A stretch of 64,000 nucleotides of DNA from Microvirga arabica. Lineage in GTDB: Bacteria > Pseudomonadota > Alphaproteobacteria > Rhizobiales > Beijerinckiaceae. Within the stretch, counting starts at the first letter, position 1. Every line of letters starts with the position of its first letter. This document shows, in pieces, positions 55,153 through 64,000 of the stretch. Position numbers and translations under genes: made by a program. The stretch covers positions 1 to 64,000 of the forward strand of contig NZ_JAFBID010000028.1 of assembly GCF_016811235.1 (NCBI RefSeq), read 5' to 3'. The notes below the pieces were generated by a model that ran no database searches, was not told the origin of the DNA, and saw only the letters and a list, made by a program, of their open reading frames with translations.

Positions 55153-55264
55153 AGCGCATCGTGCGGAAAAGTGGATCCGGTTTTCCGGACTGTACGATGC
55201 GCAAGTTATGGATTGAGCATCGGCTGGATCCCAAAAGTGCAAGTCCACTTTTGGGTCCGATGCT
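55153..55264. repeat. Rhizobiales-type intergenic palindrome between dapB and gpmA
   Basis: Two palindromes: GCGCATCG...CGATGCGC around a GGAAAAGTGGATCCGGTTTTCC core (55154-55202) and GAGCATCGG...CCGATGCTC around AAAAGTGCAAGTCCACTTTT (55217-55263). The motifs AAAAGTGGATCC and GGTTTTCC are widespread in Rhizobiales intergenic repeats. Confidence 0.75.
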
Positions 55265-56080
55265 CTAAAGCCGATCAAGGCCAAGGACATGGTCCATGGT
55301 GTAATAGCCGGGCTTCTTGTCGAAGCCCCAGAGGGCGGCCCTCACGGCGCCTTGGGCGAAAAGGCCCCGGTCCTCGGCCCGGTGCGACAGCTCCAGGCGC
55401 TCGCCGGCACCGGCGAAGATCACGGAATGCTCGCCGATCACGGTGCCGCCACGCAGGGTCGCGAAGCCGATATCGCCGGGATTGCGCGCGCCGGTATGCC
55501 CGTCGCGGCTGCGTACGGAGCGCTCTTTGAGCGAAATCTTCCGTCCCTCCGCTGCCGCTTCTCCAAGGAGCAGCGCCGTGCCCGAAGGCGCGTCCACCTT
55601 CATGCGGTGGTGCATTTCCAGCACCTCGATGTCGAAGTCCTCGCCCAGGGTCGCCGCCACCTTGCGCACGAGGCCCGCGAGCAGATTGACGCCGAGCGAC
55701 ATGTTGCCGGACTGGATGATGCGCGCATGGCGCGCGGCCGCCTCCAGCTTGGCGAAGTCGGCTTCTGCCAAGCCGGTGGTGCCGATCACATGGACGATGC
55801 GCGCCTGGGCCGCGAGCGCTGCGAAGGCAACGGTTCCGGCAGGCGCCGTGAAGTCCAGCACGCCGTCGGCCTGGGCGAACACGGGCAGGGGATCGTCTGT
55901 GACGGTCACGCCGAGCGGGCCTGTTCCGGCGAGAAGCCCGGCATCCTGTCCGAGAACCGGCGAACCCTGCCGTTCGATGGCGCCGACCAGCACGCAGCCT
56001 TCCGCCTCAGCTACGGCCTTGATGAGCATGCGCCCCATGCGTCCGGCGGCGCCCACCACGACAAGTCGCATCTCGCTCAT
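55265..56080 (-). CDS. dapB: 4-hydroxy-tetrahydrodipicolinate reductase
   Basis: DapB is the NAD(P)H-dependent reductase of the lysine/meso-diaminopimelate pathway. The 271-residue protein has the cofactor loop [19 protein letters not shown], the [21 protein letters not shown] motif and the C-terminal [13 protein letters not shown]. Start: the ATG at 56080 has AGGAG six bases before it, whereas the ATG at 56086 touches that site. It is read toward gpmA and separated from it by a REP-like repeat. Confidence 0.96.
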   Translation of the reverse strand: MSEMRLVVVGAAGRMGRMLIKAVAEAEGCVLVGAIERQGSPVLGQDAGLLAGTGPLGVTVTDDPLPVFAQADGVLDFTAPAGTVAFAALAAQARIVHVIGTTGLAEADFAKLEAAARHARIIQSGNMSLGVNLLAGLVRKVAATLGEDFDIEVLEMHHRMKVDAPSGTALLLGEAAAEGRKISLKERSVRSRDGHTGARNPGDIGFATLRGGTVIGEHSVIFAGAGERLELSHRAEDRGLFAQGAVRAALWGFDKKPGYYTMDHVLGLDRL

Positions 56081-56185
56081 GGCCATCTCCTGTTCTGTCG
56101 GGCTCGGATATAGCGGCTTGGAAGGCGAGTGAGAAGCGGTGCCAACCTTTCCCTCTCCCCTTTGCGGGAGAGGGAAAGGGAGTCC

Positions 56186-56488
56186 TCACCCCGGCTGCGG
56201 CCCCTCGTAGCCTTCGATGATGATGATGTCAGCGACCGCATGACCGTCGCGCTCGGCCTTCGCGGCTTGGTATTCCGGCGAGTCCCAGCATTCCAGCGCC
56301 GCCTCGTAGCTCGGAAACTCGATCACCACGTTGCGGGCGCGGGCCTCTCCCTCGCCGATCCGATACGCGCCGCCGCGCACCAGGAAGCGGGCACCGTATT
56401 TGGCGAACGGCACCGCATTGGCCTTCACGTAGTTCTGGTAGGCGTCGGGGTTCGTGACGTCGACACGGCCGATCCAATAGCCCTTCAT
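56186..56488 (-). CDS. DUF1330 protein, copy 1
   Basis: A 100-residue ferredoxin-like alpha-beta barrel (DUF1330): MKGYWIGRVDVTNPDAYQNYVKANAVPFAKYGARFLVRGG and RARNVVIEFPSYEAALECWDSPEYQAAKAERD. The function is unknown. It is preceded by a paralogue four bases away, so the pair arose by tandem duplication. Confidence 0.85.
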   Translation of the reverse strand: MKGYWIGRVDVTNPDAYQNYVKANAVPFAKYGARFLVRGGAYRIGEGEARARNVVIEFPSYEAALECWDSPEYQAAKAERDGHAVADIIIIEGYEGPQPG

Positions 56489-56491
56489 GGT

Positions 56492-56779
56492 TCAAGCTCC
56501 TTCCACAAGCACGAATTCGGCCACGCAGGCGCCCTCGCGCTTGGCCTTCGCGGCCTGATATTCGGGAGAATTGTAATAGGTCCTGGCCTGCTCGACCGAG
56601 TCGAACTCGATCACCACGTTGCGGGGACGTGCCTCGCCTTCGAGCGCTTCATAGGCGCCGCCGCGCACCAGCGGCCGGCCGCCATATTGCCTGATCGCCT
56701 CGGTGGCGCCCTTGGCGTATTCCGCGTAGGCCTCGGGGTTCGTGACGGTCACGCGGGCAATGACATAGCCTTTGGGCAT
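56492..56779 (-). CDS. DUF1330 protein, copy 2
   Basis: A 95-residue paralogue of the next gene, with MPKGYVIARVTVTNPEAYAEYAKGATEAIRQYGGRPLVRGGAYEALEGEARPRNVVIEF. The start ATG at 56779 has AGGAG upstream; the frame is open to 56839 but the added residues are Pro/His-rich. About half of the positions equal those of copy 1, so divergence is old. Confidence 0.85.
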   Translation of the reverse strand: MPKGYVIARVTVTNPEAYAEYAKGATEAIRQYGGRPLVRGGAYEALEGEARPRNVVIEFDSVEQARTYYNSPEYQAAKAKREGACVAEFVLVEGA

Positions 56780-56847
56780 CGGGCGCTCCTTTGGAGGATT
56801 CGGGTATGGCAGCGAATGCCAATGCGGCTGTAGCGTCAACCCTCATT

Positions 56848-56942
56848 TCCCCGTCATCACCGGCCTTGTGCCGGTGATCCCGATCCGATAGGCGCAGCGC
56901 TTCACACGATCGGGATGGCCGGCACAAGGCCGGCCATGACAA
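56848..56942. repeat. Dispersed palindromic repeat upstream of DUF1330 copy 2
   Basis: CACCGGCCTTGTGCCGGTGATCCCGATCC (56859-56887 by position) and its inverted partner GATCGGGATGGCCGGCACAAGGCCGGCC (about 56909-56936) form a large inverted repeat with inner palindromes. Confidence 0.65.
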
Positions 56943-56991
56943 ATGAGGAATGTCCCATCCATTCCCTTCTCATGATTGTGCTCTGAGGAGA

Positions 56992-57786
56992 TCAATCCGC
57001 CAGAAGAGCGGGCAGATCCACCAACAGGCTGTCGCGGGCACGGAAGCTCGCCACGGAGTTTTCCTTGCGCTCGTCGCGGATCAGGCGTGCGAAGAGGATC
57101 TTGCGTTCGCCCTTCTGCGCCCATCCGACGAACCAGCCGAACTGGCGGTCGCGGTTTGGGCTGCCGTCCCGCGACGGTTGAAAGCCCGAGCCCGTCTTGG
57201 CATAGGCCGTCCAGCCGTCGGGCAGCGGGAAGGTGGGCATGACCGCAAGCGTCATGTCGTGAGCCTTCGCGGAGACAGGCAGCTCGCGCTTGAGGAGCTT
57301 TGTCAGAAAAGCGATCTGCTCGACGGGCGAGATCTGAAGCGAGGAGCTCAGCCACGCATGGGTGAGGCCGTTGGCCTTGCCCTTGTCGCCGCTCACGTCG
57401 CGATTGCCATAACCGAACGCATCGACATAACGCCGGAAGCGCTCCATGCCCATCTCGCGGGTCAGCACCTGCGAATACCAGACCACGGAGTCGCGCAGCC
57501 ACGGGCGCGGGGTGATGGTCTTCCGCCATGCCTCGTTCCAGGCCTTGTATTCGGGCCTGTAGGGCCAAGCGGGCTCGTCCTCGTCCTTGAGGATGCCGGC
57601 GTCGTAGCCCATCACGCTCAACGGAACCTTGAACGTGGAGGCCGGGCTGTTGCGGCGCTCGCAATCGCCCTCGCGCTTCAGCACGCGGCCGGTGTCAAAC
57701 GCGGTGACGAGGGTGCAGGTGTCGGCCCGGGCTGTGCCGGCGAGCGCAAGGAGGCAGGAGCACGCAAGGAGCAGGCGAGCCAGCAT
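56992..57786 (-). CDS. Class D (OXA-type) beta-lactamase
   Basis: A serine beta-lactamase that hydrolyses beta-lactams in the periplasm. The 264-residue protein has a signal peptide (LLLACSCLLALAGTARA) and the class D motifs in order: Ser50-Thr-Phe-Lys53, SVV at 100-102, YGN at 126-128 and KTG at 197-199, then FGWFVGW. These are the hallmarks of the class. It is a single chromosomal gene with no integron or IS beside it, so it is probably an intrinsic environmental enzyme. The spectrum cannot be read from the sequence. It precedes pyrF by ten bases on the same strand. Confidence 0.9.
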   Translation of the reverse strand: MLARLLLACSCLLALAGTARADTCTLVTAFDTGRVLKREGDCERRNSPASTFKVPLSVMGYDAGILKDEDEPAWPYRPEYKAWNEAWRKTITPRPWLRDSVVWYSQVLTREMGMERFRRYVDAFGYGNRDVSGDKGKANGLTHAWLSSSLQISPVEQIAFLTKLLKRELPVSAKAHDMTLAVMPTFPLPDGWTAYAKTGSGFQPSRDGSPNRDRQFGWFVGWAQKGERKILFARLIRDERKENSVASFRARDSLLVDLPALLAD

Positions 57787-57796
57787 CGGGTGTCTC

Positions 57797-58531
57797 TCAG
57801 GCGCCGGCGATGTCGCGCAAGATGGCTTCCGCCGCGGCCCGCGGATCGGCGGCCTTCACGATGGGGCGGGCGACCACGAGGTGGTTGGCCCCGAGCCGGA
57901 TCCCTTCCGCCGGTGTGACGATGCGCTTCTGATCGCCGGCCTCCGAGCCCGCGGGGCGGATGCCGGGGGTGACGATCAGGCAGTTGCGGCCAACGATGCC
58001 GCGCACGGCTTGTGCTTCCGTGGCCGCGCAGACGATGCCGTCGACGCCGAGATCGCGCGCCTGCTCGGCGCGGCGCGCCACGAGTTCCGCCGCCGGGACG
58101 GGTGCATAGCCCGCCTCCACGAGATCGTTGTCGTCGTAGGACGTCAGCACGGTGACGGCGAGGATTTTCAGGCCCGTTCCGGCCTTTCCGGCCACCGCGG
58201 CGCGCATGGTCTGCGGATAGGCATGGACGGTGAGGAACGTGGCGCCGAGGCGCGCCACCGAGCGCACGCCTTCCTCCACCGTGTTGCCGATGTCGTGAAG
58301 CTTGAGATCGAGAAAGACCTTCTTGCCCTGGCCGATCAGCTCGCGGGCGAATTCGAAACCGCCTGCGTACGCCAGCTGATAGCCGATCTTGTAAAAGGTG
58401 CCGGCATCGCCGATGCGCTCGACGAGCGCGCGCGCCTCCTCGACGGACGGAACATCGAGGCCGATGATGAGCCTGTCGCGAATGTCTCCTGCGGGGACGG
58501 AATTCGTCGGAAGAGACATCGCGGCACTCAT
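57797..58531 (-). CDS. pyrF: Orotidine 5'-phosphate decarboxylase
   Basis: PyrF makes UMP from OMP in pyrimidine synthesis. The 244-residue protein has [49 protein letters not shown] (catalytic Asp-Lys-Asp array), TVLTSYDD and VTPGIRPAG. Its ATG overlaps the pmtA stop by ATGA. The true start may be the second Met (MSLPTNS) at 58519. Confidence 0.96.
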   Translation of the reverse strand: MSAAMSLPTNSVPAGDIRDRLIIGLDVPSVEEARALVERIGDAGTFYKIGYQLAYAGGFEFARELIGQGKKVFLDLKLHDIGNTVEEGVRSVARLGATFLTVHAYPQTMRAAVAGKAGTGLKILAVTVLTSYDDNDLVEAGYAPVPAAELVARRAEQARDLGVDGIVCAATEAQAVRGIVGRNCLIVTPGIRPAGSEAGDQKRIVTPAEGIRLGANHLVVARPIVKAADPRAAAEAILRDIAGA

Positions 58532-59151
58532 GGGTTAGTGACCTTGTTGTAGACCCAGACGCGGGCCGGGGGCAGGTTGCGCCAGATCCGGTTGGAGGCA
58601 CGGGCGCTGTAGCTGTCCGAGCGCGCCGGGATCGGCGGCACCACCGCATAGGTGAACTGGATGAACGGCGCGCCAGGATGCATCATCGCCTGCGCGGTCT
58701 CGAGCAGCTCCAGGCGCTGATCCATGGGCTTGGTGAAGAGCGGCAGGCTCGACACGGTGGCGGCCCCGGGCTCCTTAAGGATGCCCGAGAGCGTCTCCTT
58801 CAGATCGTACGCATCGCCCTGGATGATCGTCGCCTTGGGAAAGCGGCGCTTCAAGAGCTGGCAGAATTCGGGGTTGTACTCGATGAGGACCAGCCGGTCC
58901 TGGGCCACGCCGCGCCGGATCAGGGCATCGGTCACCGGGCCGGTGCCGGGGCCGAGCTCGATCACCGGGCCTGGAATGCGCGGGTCCACATAGGCCGCCA
59001 TGGTCCTGGCCAGGATCTTGCCGGACGGGGTGACCGCACCGACGGTGAGCGGCCGTTCGAGCCAGGACCGCAGGAAGCGCGCCTCATCCTGGAAGCGATC
59101 TTTCTTGAGAGGGATTTTCCGGGCCGTTGGCCGTTGGAACGACTGAACCAC
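58528..59151 (-). CDS. Phospholipid N-methyltransferase, PmtA-like
   Basis: A 207-residue SAM-dependent enzyme: SAM motif [19 protein letters not shown], and a C-terminus with [16 protein letters not shown], as in the Rhodobacter/Rhizobium PmtA that converts phosphatidylethanolamine to phosphatidylcholine. The N-terminus is basic ([16 protein letters not shown]). The homology to RsmA/KsgA-type methylases is also visible, but the C-terminal FTY and length favour PmtA. It overlaps pyrF by four bases and is 66 bases downstream of dnaJ. Confidence 0.8.
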   Translation of the reverse strand: MVQSFQRPTARKIPLKKDRFQDEARFLRSWLERPLTVGAVTPSGKILARTMAAYVDPRIPGPVIELGPGTGPVTDALIRRGVAQDRLVLIEYNPEFCQLLKRRFPKATIIQGDAYDLKETLSGILKEPGAATVSSLPLFTKPMDQRLELLETAQAMMHPGAPFIQFTYAVVPPIPARSDSYSARASNRIWRNLPPARVWVYNKVTNP

Positions 59152-59217
59152 TAAGCTGACCCCTCGATCTTGCAGATCACGTTCGCTCTTTAGAATCCAA
59201 TGAAAACGACCGTCAAG

Positions 59218-60369
59218 TTAAGTTGATCCGCCCAGTCCGTCGAGAAACTCGCGGAAACGCGAGAAAAATCCCGAGCTTTCCGGGTGGTTTTCCTTGGAGC
59301 ACTCCTGGTCGAACTCCATCAGGAGCTCGCGCTGGCGCTTGGTGAGCTTCTGCGGGGTTTCCACAACAACCTGGATGTAGAGGTCGCCCACATCGCGCGA
59401 GCGCAACACCGGCATGCCCTTACCCTTCAGGCGGAACTGCTTGCCGGTCTGGGTGCCCTCGGGCACCTTCACGAGCGCCTCGGAGCCACCCAGCGTCGGC
59501 ACATTGAACTCGCCGCCGATGGCGGCCGTCACCATGGAGATCGGCACGCGGCAGAACAGGTCCGCCCCGTCGCGCTGGAAGAACGGGTGCGGCTTGATCG
59601 ACAGGAAGATGTAGAGATCGCCCGCAGGCCCGCCGCGTAGGCCGGCTTCGCCCTCGCCCGCAAGGCGGATGCGCGTGCCGTCCTCGACGCCCGCCGGGAT
59701 GTTGACCGAGAGCGTGCGCTCGCGGGTGACGCGTCCGGCGCCGCCGCAGGAGGCGCAGGGGTCGTCGATGACCTCGCCGCGCCCGTGGCAGTTGGGGCAG
59801 GTGCGCTCGATGGAGAAGAACCCTTGCGTCGCCCGCACCCGACCGGCGCCGCCGCAGGTCGGGCAGGCCTTGGGCTTGGAGCCCGGCTTCGCCCCGGAGC
59901 CCGTGCAGGCCTCGCAGGTGACGGAGGTCGGAATCCTGAGCTCCGCGTTCTTGCCGTGGAAGGCCTCATCGAGGGTGATCTCGAGATTGTAGCGCATGTC
60001 GGCGCCGCGCTCGCGCCCGCCGGCCCCGCGGCCGCGACCCCGCGCGCCGCTGGCATCGCCGAAGAAGTTCTCGAAGATATCCGACATGAAGTCGGAGAAA
60101 TCGCCGTTGAAGCCCGGCCCGCCGGCGCCGCCGCCATTGGCGAAGGCCGCATGGCCGTAGCGGTCGTAGGCCGCGCGCTTCTGGCCGTCGGAGAGGGTCT
60201 GGTAGGCCTCGTTGATTTCCTTGAACTTGACCTCGGCCTCGTGATTGCCCGGATTCTTGTCCGGGTGATACTGCATCGCGAGCTTGCGGAAGGCGGATTT
60301 CATTTCCGCCTCGGTCGCGGTCTTCGCGACGCCGAGAACCTCGTAGTAATCGCGCTTGGACATACTCAT
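59218..60369 (-). CDS. dnaJ: Chaperone DnaJ
   Basis: DnaJ delivers substrates to DnaK and stimulates its ATPase. The 383-residue type I J protein has the J domain with YHPDKNPGN (HPD motif), a Gly/Phe-rich linker ([19 protein letters not shown]), four CxxCxGxG zinc-finger repeats ([32 protein letters not shown]) and the C-terminal substrate domains. The ATG at 60369 overlaps by four bases the stop of a small secreted-protein gene upstream, so its translation may depend on that gene. Confidence 0.97.
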   Translation of the reverse strand: MSMSKRDYYEVLGVAKTATEAEMKSAFRKLAMQYHPDKNPGNHEAEVKFKEINEAYQTLSDGQKRAAYDRYGHAAFANGGGAGGPGFNGDFSDFMSDIFENFFGDASGARGRGRGAGGRERGADMRYNLEITLDEAFHGKNAELRIPTSVTCEACTGSGAKPGSKPKACPTCGGAGRVRATQGFFSIERTCPNCHGRGEVIDDPCASCGGAGRVTRERTLSVNIPAGVEDGTRIRLAGEGEAGLRGGPAGDLYIFLSIKPHPFFQRDGADLFCRVPISMVTAAIGGEFNVPTLGGSEALVKVPEGTQTGKQFRLKGKGMPVLRSRDVGDLYIQVVVETPQKLTKRQRELLMEFDQECSKENHPESSGFFSRFREFLDGLGGST

Positions 60370-60857
60370 CTCATCAGCGGCATTTTTTCAGGAAGCAGCC
60401 GAGGAGTCGGCTTGTAATTGATCTCTTCTTCACACGCACTCATTTTGGGCCGGTAAAGAGCTTGACCTTCATCATAGGTCTTGGCCAAAATCTCTTCAGA
60501 AGGTCTCATAGTATTGGAAAACCGGTCAGAAGGATCTTTCGTGACCGGATGCACTGCAAAGGCAATAGCAGTAGCTATTCCTTTCAACCCATTGAGCGCC
60601 TCAAGACAGGTGTTGGACGAACTGGAATTCTCGTTGAGCCGCTGGTAGGTGAAGAGCAAGTCGTTAGCAAGCGCGGCTCGTGAATAGTCCTTCTTCTCGG
60701 TCGCTAGTTTTAGATTCTGCTCAACGAGGAGCATGCTCTTGTGAAGATATTGCATGCTCCGGCGTGTTTTTGGATCCATCTCGGCCCAAGCAGGCGTTAC
60801 CACCACCCCAGCGCAGAGCATGCCAGCCAAAATCTGCCTGTGAGGACGATTGGACAT
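60366..60857 (-). CDS. Small secreted protein between dnaK and dnaJ
   Basis: A 163-residue protein with a signal peptide ([18 protein letters not shown]) and a mature part of mostly helical type, with [31 protein letters not shown] and two cysteines (NTCLEALN and SACEEEINY). I recognise no family. The gene is notably lower in GC (about 50%) than dnaK and dnaJ. It lies between them, overlaps the dnaJ start by ATGA (60366-60369), and begins after the dnaK terminator at 60917-60949. It looks like an insertion into the dnaKJ locus. Confidence 0.65.
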   Translation of the reverse strand: MSNRPHRQILAGMLCAGVVVTPAWAEMDPKTRRSMQYLHKSMLLVEQNLKLATEKKDYSRAALANDLLFTYQRLNENSSSSNTCLEALNGLKGIATAIAFAVHPVTKDPSDRFSNTMRPSEEILAKTYDEGQALYRPKMSACEEEINYKPTPRLLPEKMPLMR

Positions 60858-60916
60858 GTCAGGCGCTCCTGAGAGCGGTCGGTAGATCGATCATTGGTGT
60901 TTCAAGCTCATTTCAC

Positions 60917-60949
60917 GAAAACGGCACCCGGTCATGAAACCGGGTGCCG
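60917..60949 (-). terminator. Terminator of dnaK
   Basis: Stem CGGCACCCGGT / ACCGGGTGCCG (60922-60932 with 60939-60949) and TTTTCG on the minus strand, 24 bases after the dnaK stop. It may end dnaK transcription before the secreted-protein gene and dnaJ. Confidence 0.8.
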
Positions 60950-60973
60950 AATTCTCTAAAGAGCGCTCGTCAT

Positions 60974-62893
<1,920 letters not shown>

Positions 62894-63015
62894 GGCGGGA
62901 TCCCTCACTTTCAAGCAGACCGCCGAGCCCTCAAAGCAGCTCGGCCCATGGCTTACATGTTGCTGACAAATTGCCGGGACCGCCTCAAACCGAGCCGTGC
63001 CCCGTGCTGGCGCTG

Positions 63016-63044
63016 ATATAAGAAGGGGTTTTCAGAGCTGCAAG
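63016..63044 (-). promoter_or_regulatory. Heat-shock (RpoH-type) promoter of dnaK
   Basis: On the minus strand CTTG (63041-63044), 18 bases, CTTATAT (63016-63022), close to the alphaproteobacterial RpoH consensus CTTG-N17-CYTATNT with one extra base. The leader to the start codon at 62893 would be about 115 bases. Confidence 0.6.
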
Positions 63045-63136
63045 ACGAAGGTGGGCGCTAGTTTGCGCCAATTCGCCGGAGCCGGACCCTGTTGCATTCC
63101 TGCAATATGGGCTGGCGGCCTCGGGGCAATTTCGTT

Positions 63137-63388
63137 TCAGGCAGAGGAATTTTCAGGCGTGATTTCAACGATCAGGCTGAGCGCTGCCCTTAAGACCACC
63201 TGCCCGGCCTCGTCTCGGACGCTGACGATGAAGGTTTTCTGATCGCCGGCGGGAAGGGCATCCCGGGCCAGGTCGGGAAGGGCCTTCTGAGCTTCGGCCT
63301 TGGCCGTGTCGAGGTTCTGCAGCTCAAGTCCCTCACTGTCGGGGACAAACAGGTTGCCATCGTATGTATCGAAAAAATAGCGCGGCAA
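63137..63388 (-). CDS. DUF6894 family protein
   Basis: An 83-residue protein: LPRYFFDTYDGNLFVPDSEGLELQNLDTAKAEAQKALPDLARDALP and VSVRDEAGQVVLRAALSL match the DUF6894 family, common in Methylobacteriaceae and Bradyrhizobium and of unknown function. The start is taken as TTG at 63388 in front of PRYFF, since the residues before it are not conserved; AGGGAAC lies just upstream. Confidence 0.75.
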   Translation of the reverse strand: MPRYFFDTYDGNLFVPDSEGLELQNLDTAKAEAQKALPDLARDALPAGDQKTFIVSVRDEAGQVVLRAALSLIVEITPENSSA

Positions 63389-63607
63389 CGACGTTCCCTC
63401 ATGGCCTAATGTCTGACAACTCAAGGAAAGGGCGATTGGTTCGGATTTCTGGCGGAAGCCGAGGAAAAGTCTGGAATTTTAAGCCTCTGAACGGTTCCTG
63501 AACGGTGGCTGGCCAAGCAGGCTGCTCCGGCTTACCATGCTGACGCATGGCCGGTATGGCTGTGGCTGGTTGCGGGACGCTGGACCCGTGAGAAGAGGAG
63601 CCCGACG

Positions 63608-64000
63608 ATGCTGGCCCATTCCCCGAACGGCCTGATGATCCGCAAGCTGGAGAGCATCTTCCCGCTGTCGGACGAGGAGAGGCAGGTTCTGTCCGAACTT
63701 CCGATCCAGGTCACGGCCTTCAGGCCCGACCAGGACATCGTGCGCGTCGGCGACCACCCTTTCCAGTGCTGCTTAGTGCTGCAGGGCTTCACCTGCGTCT
63801 ACAAGCTCACGGCCGAGGGGAAGCGGCAGATCGTGGCCTTCCATGTGCCCGGCGACATCCCCGACCTGCAGAGCCTGCACCTGAAGGTCATGGACAACAG
63901 TGTCGCCACGGTGAGCCCCTGTACGCTGGGCTTCATCCCGCATGAGACCCTGCACGAAATCTGCAACCGCTATCCCCGGATCACCGCCGCCTTCTGGCGC
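63608..64000 (+). CDS. Crp/Fnr-family transcriptional regulator, cut by window end
   Basis: The first 131 codons are visible and open to the last base. The cyclic-nucleotide-binding-like domain has DEERQVLSELPIQVTAFRPDQDIVRVGDHP, LVLQGFTCVYKLTAEGKRQIVAFHVPGDIPDLQSLHLKVMDNSVATVSPCTLGFIPHETLHEI. The HTH would lie beyond the window. The GAGGAG and seven-base spacer before ATG 63608 support the start. No iron-sulfur cysteine set typical of Fnr is seen so far. Confidence 0.85.
   Translation, partial: MLAHSPNGLMIRKLESIFPLSDEERQVLSELPIQVTAFRPDQDIVRVGDHPFQCCLVLQGFTCVYKLTAEGKRQIVAFHVPGDIPDLQSLHLKVMDNSVATVSPCTLGFIPHETLHEICNRYPRITAAFWR

Overview
The window looks like a GC-rich alphaproteobacterial chromosome of the order Hyphomicrobiales (Rhizobiales), most likely Methylobacteriaceae and perhaps Microvirga. 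The grounds are an hrcA, rph-rdgB, hemW, gshB, yraN-rsmI, glnD, grpE, dnaK/dnaJ backbone, a PmtA-type phospholipid methyltransferase, DUF2852, DUF6894 and DUF1328 proteins, and promoters of the alphaproteobacterial general-stress sigma factor EcfG. The genus is an inference from memory; no search was run.

Region 1 (1-10177) is an accessory island, lower in GC and poor in genes. It holds an IS630 remnant, an intact IS5-family element, an orphan papain-like cysteine peptidase, a short hypothetical gene with a perfect ribosome-binding site, a secreted lytic transglycosylase, a nepR anti-sigma-factor gene with one nonsense codon, a decayed response-regulator gene, an orphan ABC substrate-binding protein, and a secreted beta-propeller gene whose 5' end abuts an IS66-family element. 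It stops at the 3' end of a tRNA-Ser(GGA) gene, the classical target of integrating elements.

Region 2 (10178-25300) has stress and envelope genes: msrA, mepA, an SDR oxidoreductase divergent from a PRC-barrel protein, a histone-H1-like Lys/Ala/Ser repeat protein, a DMT exporter coupled to a small helicase, a DUF1328 membrane peptide, an orphan TRAP binding protein, a MltB-type transglycosylase, arsC, a second SDR, an MFS transporter and a LysR regulator. Three promoters between 13.8 and 15.3 kb match the EcfG consensus (GGAAC, 16-17 nt, CGTT), so this is a local general-stress cluster.

Region 3 (25300-48430) is mostly core: lepA, a SulP transporter, an amino-acid permease, two c-type cytochromes, hrcA, rph-rdgB, a TetR regulator, hemW, gshB, a lipid kinase, yraN-rsmI, an LpoA-like lipoprotein, a DUF2254 protein, an OsmC protein and a sulfonate-type ssuABC transporter behind a near-consensus housekeeping promoter.

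Region 4 (48504-64000) holds glnD, grpE, a TRIC-family channel, alkB, gpmA, dapB, tandem DUF1330 genes, a class D beta-lactamase, pyrF, pmtA, dnaJ, dnaK and a Crp/Fnr regulator cut by the window end. A small low-GC secreted-protein gene lies between dnaK and dnaJ and overlaps the dnaJ start. REP-like palindromes sit just after several stop codons. I found no CRISPR array, rRNA, complete prophage or clear multi-gene defence system. The most unusual signals are the cysteine peptidase, the nepR pseudogene, the EcfG promoter cluster and the dnaK/dnaJ insertion.
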